A stretch of DNA of 36,486 bases, from the NCBI GenBank assembly GCA_023248735.1, contig JAHFDY010000024.1, forward strand, positions 1 to 36,486, read 5' to 3'. The DNA comes from Myxococcales bacterium. Lineage in GTDB: Bacteria > Myxococcota_A > Polyangia > Polyangiales > Polyangiaceae. How positions within the stretch are numbered: position 1 is the stretch's first letter; each line of letters opens with the position of its first letter. Below, piece after piece: positions 31,898 to 36,486 of this stretch. Below the pieces are notes generated by a model. That model was not told the DNA's origin. It saw nothing but the letters and a program-made list of their open reading frames with translations, and ran no database searches. The position numbers and the translations under genes were made by a program.

Positions 31898-33300
31898 GCG
31901 TCGCTGACAGCGAGTTTGGCGACATTGTTGACGGTGCTTTGCGCATCGAGGATCTGGTGGAACGCGAAGCGCTTGGCGAGTTGTGTCGGAGCTTCTTTGT
32001 TCTGTTTGGCATTGGTGTTCGCATTTTTTCAAGCGGGGGGGCGCTCATCGCAGAGGCAGCAACCGCACAGTCCATCTGCGCGTTCGTGGCGAAAACACCC
32101 AACGGTCGCGTCGCGTGCAGTGAGACCGTTGGCGCGGTGAAGGCGCTCGTTCCCGATGCGGTTGACGTATTGCATCCGTGTTTTACCGGCGCGCAATATC
32201 GCGTCTGTCCGCTCGTTTACGAAGGTCGTTCCGTCGGTCGCTTGGTCATCGGTCCTTACTTGCCCGTTGCCGTTCGGGAAGCGCCACCATCACTTCTTGC
32301 GCTCGTCCCTCCGGCCGAAGCCGAGCTAGCGAACGTTGCCCTCCTGCAGATGCCGAAGGCGAAAGTCGACACCGTCGCACGCATCGCGACGCATCTCAAA
32401 AACGCGCTCGACCTCATCCTCTTCAGCGGACACCGCGCCCTCTTGTCGAGTCGGATGCATCTTGCGAGTGCGAGAGAGGGTTACCGCGCGCTCGAAGAGA
32501 AGAACGTCGCACTCCAGGAGACCTACGAACAACTCAAGGAACTTGACCGACTAAAGTCGAACTTTCTAGCGACGGTGAGCCACGAATTGCGCACGCCGCT
32601 GACTTCGATCATCGGATACAGCGAAATGCTTGGCGAGGGCTTGGTTGGGCCTTTGACCGACGAGCAGACCGATTACGTGCGGACGATTCGAAGCAAGGGC
32701 GAGCAATTGCTCGGCCTTATTTTGAGCCTGCTCGACCTTACGAAACTCGATATGGGATCGATGCATCTGCAGAGGCGCCGCGTCGCGATTAAATCGGTGC
32801 TCGAGGAGGCAATTTCGTCAGTAAAGCCTCAGTCACTGAAACGTTCGGTGACGCTCCTACTGCAGGCGCAAGGCTCCCTCTCCGATACGCACGGAGACCC
32901 CGAGCGCCTTCGGCAGGTGTTTATCAACTTGATTGACAATGCCATCAAGTTCACGCCGCAAGGAGGCACCGTTTCGATTGCCGTAACCGAAGTTGACGTT
33001 AGGCCTTCGGTTCCTGAGGAGACGCCGGGTTTCGCGCTTCTTGCGGCCTCGAAACGCGCGATTGAGGTACGCGTCGCCGATACTGGGATCGGCATCCCTC
33101 AACGCGAACGCTCGCGCGTATTCGATGCGTTTTACCAAGTTGATAGCTCGTCGACGCGGGAGTTCGGCGGAGCGGGCTTGGGACTGTCGATCGTCAAGCG
33201 ACTTGTCGATGCTCATGAGGGCGGCATTCGCATCGAGGACAACGCACCCTCCGGTACTGTCTTCGTCGTTGAGCTCCCTGCGCTGGGCGCTCCGTCGTGA
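31894..33300 (+). CDS. PocR-type sensor histidine kinase
   Basis: 468 aa. The GTG start overlaps the GTPase gene stop by 4 bases. An N-terminal PocR-like sensory domain (about 15-140) has five Cys (31, 62, 75, 96 and 105) in the pattern ICAFVAKTPNGRVACSE...VLHPCFTGAQYRVCPLVYEGRSVGRLVIGPYLP, which suggests binding of a small ligand or metal. A coiled coil (about 185-222) leads to the kinase: phospho-His230 in VSHELRTPLTSIIGYSEML, NLIDNAIKFTPQGG, DTGIGIP and FGGAGLGLSIVKRLV. There is no membrane segment. It sits between the MglA-like GTPase and thiL in a tightly coupled operon, with no adjacent response regulator. Confidence 0.93.
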   Translation: MSVADSEFGDIVDGALRIEDLVEREALGELCRSFFVLFGIGVRIFSSGGALIAEAATAQSICAFVAKTPNGRVACSETVGAVKALVPDAVDVLHPCFTGAQYRVCPLVYEGRSVGRLVIGPYLPVAVREAPPSLLALVPPAEAELANVALLQMPKAKVDTVARIATHLKNALDLILFSGHRALLSSRMHLASAREGYRALEEKNVALQETYEQLKELDRLKSNFLATVSHELRTPLTSIIGYSEMLGEGLVGPLTDEQTDYVRTIRSKGEQLLGLILSLLDLTKLDMGSMHLQRRRVAIKSVLEEAISSVKPQSLKRSVTLLLQAQGSLSDTHGDPERLRQVFINLIDNAIKFTPQGGTVSIAVTEVDVRPSVPEETPGFALLAASKRAIEVRVADTGIGIPQRERSRVFDAFYQVDSSSTREFGGAGLGLSIVKRLVDAHEGGIRIEDNAPSGTVFVVELPALGAPS

Positions 33301-34217
33301 GCGAGTTCAGGCTCATCACTGCGCTGAACCGCGTTCTTGCGCAGGCTTCGCCGGAAGTGATCGTAGGGATCGGCGATGACGCTGCAGTGCTCCGCGAGGG
33401 CTCGGGATCGATTGTGTGGACGATCGATGCGCAAGTGGAAGGCGTTCACTTTCGACGTGAGTGGCTCTCGTGGGCCGACGTCGGGTATCGCAGCATGATG
33501 GCAGCTGCGAGTGATCTCGCGGCGATGGGGGCTATGCCCACGGGGGCCCTCTCCGCTTTGACGGTTTCGGATGATGTGAGTGAGGCGATGATCCTCGAGG
33601 TGAGCGAAGGTCAGCGTGAGGCGGCTGGGCTTCTGGGCTGTCCGGTGATCGGCGGAAATGTATCGAGAGGCGGTACGTTTTCGGTAACGATGACGGTTCT
33701 TGGTCGGGCAGCCAAGCCGCTGCTTCGAAGCAACGCTCGCCCTGGTGACCTTGTTCAAGTTGCTGGACGACTTGGTGATGCAGCTCTGGGGCTTACGCAC
33801 CTGATGGGAGGCAGCCGGGCCGGCGCAGGTATCGCTGCGTGGCGAAGGCCGCACGCGCAAATAGAGGCAGGTCTTCGCGCTCATGCAAGTGCTACGGCTG
33901 CTATCGACGTGTCTGATGGTCTTGGTCAAGACGTGGAACACTTGGCGCGTGCATCAGGCGTTCGGGTGGTCCTTGTAGAAGCGCAGCTCCTGAAGTGCGC
34001 GCCGCGATTAGACCCGAGTGATGCGTTGGCTTTGGCACTCTGGGGCGGAGAGGACTACGCCCTCGTCGTGAGCGCGCCGAGTTCCATTGAAGGATTCGAG
34101 GTGATTGGCACCGTCACCGAAGGCAATGGTGTATTGGTTAAGCATGTTGACGGATGCGAGGTGGAAGCTGCCTCGCTTGGTCGTGGTTACGACCACGGGC
34201 TGCGTGAGCGCGCTTAG
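33297..34217 (+). CDS. thiL: Thiamine-monophosphate kinase
   Basis: 306 aa from a GTG that overlaps the kinase stop (GTGA). ThiL phosphorylates thiamine monophosphate to the active diphosphate. Signatures are VGIGDDAAVL at about 23-32 (metal and ATP), TIDAQVEGVHF, a DVGYRSMMAAASDLAAMGAMP segment, GGNVSRGG and the AIDVSDGLGQDVEHLA loop near residue 203, with GGEDYAL near 260. All key Asp residues are kept. Being coupled to a GTPase and a sensor kinase is unusual, as thiL is normally with nusB or ribosomal genes. It converges on the lipoprotein gene, sharing 4 bases at the stop codons. Confidence 0.96.
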   Translation: MSEFRLITALNRVLAQASPEVIVGIGDDAAVLREGSGSIVWTIDAQVEGVHFRREWLSWADVGYRSMMAAASDLAAMGAMPTGALSALTVSDDVSEAMILEVSEGQREAAGLLGCPVIGGNVSRGGTFSVTMTVLGRAAKPLLRSNARPGDLVQVAGRLGDAALGLTHLMGGSRAGAGIAAWRRPHAQIEAGLRAHASATAAIDVSDGLGQDVEHLARASGVRVVLVEAQLLKCAPRLDPSDALALALWGGEDYALVVSAPSSIEGFEVIGTVTEGNGVLVKHVDGCEVEAASLGRGYDHGLRERA

Positions 34218-34657
34218 AAGCCGCCGCAACCTGGAATCGGCTTTCCGGCCATCGTTGCGCGAAGTTGCGCGACCTCTGGGGCATTCGGATTCTTGTCGAC
34301 TGCGCTGGCTGTTGCGTAGCACTGGCCGAGGTAGCCCTTCGCCGCGGCGCCTTCGGGGCTCATCTTGACGAGCGGATTGTTGAGATAGGCGCTTATTGAG
34401 TTGCAGCAGGCTCGAATCTTCGCTCCGGCGCCGGCCGGTCCGTATTTCTTGGCCGCGTCGGCATCACCGTCGCCAGCGTCGCCTGCATCAAGCTCTTCCA
34501 GAGGCGCGACCTCGACGACGTCGGGTTCGTTGATCGCGGGGAGAGCTGCATCGTCAACGGGCTTGTCTTTCTTGCAACCGGTGCTCCCGAGCAGGAAAAG
34601 AGGGGATAGCGCGAGTGAAAGACCCACAACGATGCGGCTTGTCGAACGGCGGTTCAT
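34214..34657 (-). CDS. Small lipoprotein with acidic linker
   Basis: About 147 aa, starting at the ATG at 34657, which directly precedes the signal peptide NRRSTSRIVVGLSLALSPLFLL and the lipobox GSTGC (Cys28). Starts at 34678 or 34741 would add a non-signal head. After the anchor comes an Asp/Glu/Ala-rich linker (about 35-80), then a short helical domain with four Cys (ACCNSISAYLNN, GQCYATA, PGCGGF) that may form two disulfides. I recognise no family. It stands alone, tail to tail with thiL. Confidence 0.68.
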   Translation of the reverse strand: MNRRSTSRIVVGLSLALSPLFLLGSTGCKKDKPVDDAALPAINEPDVVEVAPLEELDAGDAGDGDADAAKKYGPAGAGAKIRACCNSISAYLNNPLVKMSPEGAAAKGYLGQCYATASAVDKNPNAPEVAQLRATMAGKPIPGCGGF

Positions 34658-34763
34658 ACGGCCTCCAGCTTCAGTCATTGTGCGGAAGGCTACAGGGGAT
34701 TCGCCGATGAAACCAACTACTAGCGGGAGCGATCTATCCATTGTTCGTTAGGAAACGCATGAA

Positions 34764-34782
34764 GTGTGAAATTGGTTCACAC
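34764..34782. promoter_or_regulatory. Inverted repeat GTGTGAA-N5-TTCACAC
   Basis: A perfect 7-bp inverted repeat lies 107 bp upstream of the lipoprotein start. It overlaps a second repeat, TTGGT-TCAC-ACCAA. It may be an operator for that gene, or a hairpin in the long gene-poor stretch. Confidence 0.35.
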
Positions 34783-34936
34783 CAAAGACGATTTGAATCC
34801 CTGGGACCGATCACGCATCGGAGTGGGAATCAGAGATCGAATTGATGAGTTGAACCGATCAAGATGCTGATGCGTCGAACATATGAACGGGTAGTGCGCG
34901 GGTAGTTCTTGAAGTTATCTTTTTTGGAGATTTGCG

Positions 34937-35275
34937 ATGTTGTGCCGTGAGGAAATTACCCTTGTTAGTGCTGTCGGCGGGCGATCTGCCCCTGCGTCTA
35001 GCGCGCGCGCGATTGGCTCCGGGCCCAGTTCGGGGTCTAGCGAGACGCGTTTGCGGCAGGCGCCAGATGGCGCGTCGAGTAGGGTGGAACAAGAGATCGA
35101 ACTCGACCCCGACGATCCGGACGTCGAGGTGGCACCTCCGACTTCACGTCGGTTTGACACGCTTCGTAGCCTTCGCGCGGCACCCGCCGTTGCGCCCGAG
35201 TCAGCACGGTTTCCGACGTCGCAGTCGGCATTGACGGGTTGCGCTTTGAACGTCGAGTGGGGCGCGTTTTGTTGA
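34937..35275 (+). CDS. Weak small ORF, 112 aa
   Basis: This frame has an ATG preceded by GGAG about 8 bp upstream. It encodes a Ser/Ala/Arg-rich protein with an acidic patch (VEQEIELDPDDPDVEVAPP) in the middle and no recognised domain, signal or membrane helix. The acidic patch looks protein-like, but base use elsewhere is close to random for this composition. It may be a short disordered protein or chance. Confidence 0.33.
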   Translation: MLCREEITLVSAVGGRSAPASSARAIGSGPSSGSSETRLRQAPDGASSRVEQEIELDPDDPDVEVAPPTSRRFDTLRSLRAAPAVAPESARFPTSQSALTGCALNVEWGAFC

Positions 35276-35282
35276 GTTGGGG

Positions 35283-35485
35283 CTCGCGGTTCGCGAGGGT
35301 GTGTCGGATGTCACCACCTATTTATCGCTTTTGCTGATGCAGAGGGTCGCGTCCGATTGCTTTCGGACGGAAACCACCCATTCATCGTGTAGTTGATGCC
35401 GCGATCGGCGTGGGTCGGTCGTCCGGACCTTCGGTCCGTTGTGCGCTGGGCCAGTGGTCGCAGAACTCACGTTCTGACCGACTGG
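35283..35485. repeat. Cluster of four hairpins with a two-copy imperfect repeat
   Basis: Four stem-loops follow one another: CTCGCG-GTT-CGCGAG (35283-35297), CGTCCGA-N6-TCGGACG (35350-35369), CGGACC-TTC-GGTCCG (35424-35438) and a longer stem at 35451-35485 built on CAGAAC-TCAC-GTTCTG with outer CCAGT/ACTGG pairing. The second and third each end a similar unit starting at 35315 and 35375: CACCnATTnATCG, then TGATGC, then GGGTCG, CGTCCG and the hairpin. Arm sequences differ while pairing is kept. This could be a decayed palindromic repeat element or a structured RNA at the 3' end of the hydrolase transcript. Confidence 0.5.
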
Positions 35486-35547
35486 AGCCTGGCCATTTGT
35501 TGCTTGGGTGATGCCGCCATCGTCGGGTTTCGGGCGGGGGCGATAGT

Positions 35548-36459
35548 TCAGTTGATTGACTTTGCTTCGCTGACGTTCGAGGTCGGGAGTGTCTTGAGAA
35601 ACTCCAGCGCGTGTTTTGCAAACGCTTCGGGTCGCTCTTCGTGGACCAGTAAGCGTGCACCTTCGATGACGCGGACCCCTGCGAGCGCTGGAAACTGCGT
35701 TGCCATTTTCTTCGCGAGCGCGAGCGGAAATGTTGGGTCGTCCGCGCCCCAGATGAGCAGCACCGGTACTTGAATTTGTGCGTGCGTTGCTGGGAGAGCG
35801 TCCACCACGCTCCAATCGATGCCGGCCAGGTAGCGGCGTTGGCCGTCGCCTGCTCGCCCCGGTTCGAGCAGGATGGAGACGAATAGATCGTGAAACTCGC
35901 CGTCGAGGTGCGAGAGATCGGCGAAGCATCCGCCGAGTCCGAGTGCCGAACGTCTTAAGAAAGGAACCCGCATGGTGAGCCGCACGTTGCTCCAAAGCAC
36001 CTGGCTTTTGGCGATGTGCACGTAGAGCGGGACATAGGGAGGTCGATGCTTCGGGATTTCGGTATTGGCCATCACGAGCGCGCGCACCCGCCGATCGGAA
36101 GCCGCCAGCAGCCTCGCGGCGGTGGCACCGGTGTCCTGGCCAAGTAATGCGTACGACTCGAGTCCGAGCGCGTCGACGACGGCTCTTACGGATTCCGCGT
36201 GCTCCGCGAAGGCGAACGTGAACTTGTCCGTCCACTCAGAGCTTCCCGTGCCGAGGAGGTCGACCACGATGCACGAATACTCACGGGCAAGCGCCGGCAA
36301 GATGTGCCGATACGTAGCGCCGGAGACTGGCCAGCCGTGGACCATGACAAGCGGCGGTCCCGAGCCGAAGCGACGAAACGCGATGCGTCCGTTTTCGACG
36401 TCTGCGTATTCGACGCGGGCTTCACGAAAGGCGGCCAGGGCAGGTGAGGGCGGGTGCAT
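35548..36459 (-). CDS. Alpha/beta hydrolase with Asp nucleophile
   Basis: 303 aa. The alpha/beta-hydrolase fold is shown by the oxyanion-hole HGWP at 41-44, the strand-5 nucleophile elbow LLGQDTGATAA with Asp109 in place of the usual Ser, the acid in WGADDP (Asp240/241) and His273 in LLVHEERPEAF. An Asp nucleophile marks the epoxide hydrolase/haloalkane or fluoroacetate dehalogenase group rather than esterases. The Trp that follows the nucleophile in haloalkane dehalogenases is absent (Thr here), which favours an epoxide-hydrolase-like or other activity. No signal peptide is seen, so it is cytosolic. The ATG start lies 27 bp from the window end; its promoter is outside. Confidence 0.92.
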   Translation of the reverse strand: MHPPSPALAAFREARVEYADVENGRIAFRRFGSGPPLVMVHGWPVSGATYRHILPALAREYSCIVVDLLGTGSSEWTDKFTFAFAEHAESVRAVVDALGLESYALLGQDTGATAARLLAASDRRVRALVMANTEIPKHRPPYVPLYVHIAKSQVLWSNVRLTMRVPFLRRSALGLGGCFADLSHLDGEFHDLFVSILLEPGRAGDGQRRYLAGIDWSVVDALPATHAQIQVPVLLIWGADDPTFPLALAKKMATQFPALAGVRVIEGARLLVHEERPEAFAKHALEFLKTLPTSNVSEAKSIN

Positions 36460-36486
36460 GAGACGAGGATGGTAACTTCAACCCGT

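Larger units (their letters stand above)
34742..35547. other. Gene-poor 0.8-kb stretch
   Basis: Between the lipoprotein gene and the alpha/beta hydrolase gene there is no convincing large gene. One weak small ORF (34937-35275), an inverted repeat near its left end and a cluster of hairpins at 35283-35485 were found. It may hold a small RNA or regulatory DNA. Confidence 0.6.

Noticed and set aside
35318-36235. Long Arg-rich reverse frame of 305 aa
   Set aside because: It is a shadow of the alpha/beta hydrolase in another frame, with Arg/Ser-rich composition typical of out-of-frame G+C-rich DNA.

Overview
The window looks like chromosomal DNA from a G+C-rich Gram-negative bacterium, most likely a myxobacterium-type member of the Myxococcota (formerly Deltaproteobacteria). 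The grounds are an MglA-type Ras-like GTPase, many lipoproteins with Cys- and Asp-rich 'metal-binding motif' segments, several sensor histidine kinases, an ExbD-like protein and tight gene packing. This assignment is inference from gene content; there is no rRNA or database match behind it. No tRNA, rRNA, IS element, prophage or CRISPR array was seen.

Layout. 1-4.7 kb: end of an ExbD/TolR-like gene, a small outer-membrane-like protein, a membrane-anchored trypsin-like protease translationally coupled to a tiny lipoprotein, and a DUF4337 membrane protein. 4.6-7 kb: an MmgE/PrpD-family gene overlapping the DUF4337 gene, divergent from a TetR regulator. 7-10.4 kb: a fused RNA methyltransferase/pseudouridine synthase, divergent from a geranylgeranyl-reductase-like flavoprotein. 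10.4-12.9 kb: a VapBC-type toxin-antitoxin pair, asparaginyl-tRNA synthetase and an acyl-CoA thioesterase. 13-17.9 kb: a secreted polysaccharide deacetylase facing a run of ftsB and two lipoprotein genes. 18-21.8 kb: gatB, a GAMT/RMT2-like methyltransferase and a receiver-PAS-histidine kinase. 21.9-26.6 kb: a coupled pair of large lipoproteins of unknown function and a protein with a histone-like Lys/Ala/Gly tail. 26.9-31.1 kb: a homoserine kinase, then a reverse-strand run bcp - M48 peptidase - dynamin-like GTPase. 31.2-34.7 kb: a coupled trio of MglA-like GTPase, PocR-type histidine kinase and thiL, facing a lipoprotein. 34.7-36.5 kb: a gene-poor stretch of about 0.8 kb with many inverted repeats, then an alpha/beta hydrolase.

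How the genes may work together. Most are housekeeping (AsnRS, GatB, FtsB, ThiL, ThrB, RNA modification) mixed with envelope genes (lipoproteins, deacetylase, protease, dynamin, M48 peptidase). The GTPase-kinase-thiL operon and the bcp-M48-dynamin run diverge from a 36-bp spacer and are the most suggestive multi-gene units. All four 4-base stop/start overlaps in the window are GTGA. Nothing here amounts to a clearly new defence or mobile system. The best leads are the methyltransferase-pseudouridine synthase fusion, the MglA-like/PocR kinase operon, the histone-tailed protein, a shared GTCAAT-N3-ATTGAC inverted repeat in two intergenic regions, and the hairpin-rich repeat region near 35.3-35.5 kb.
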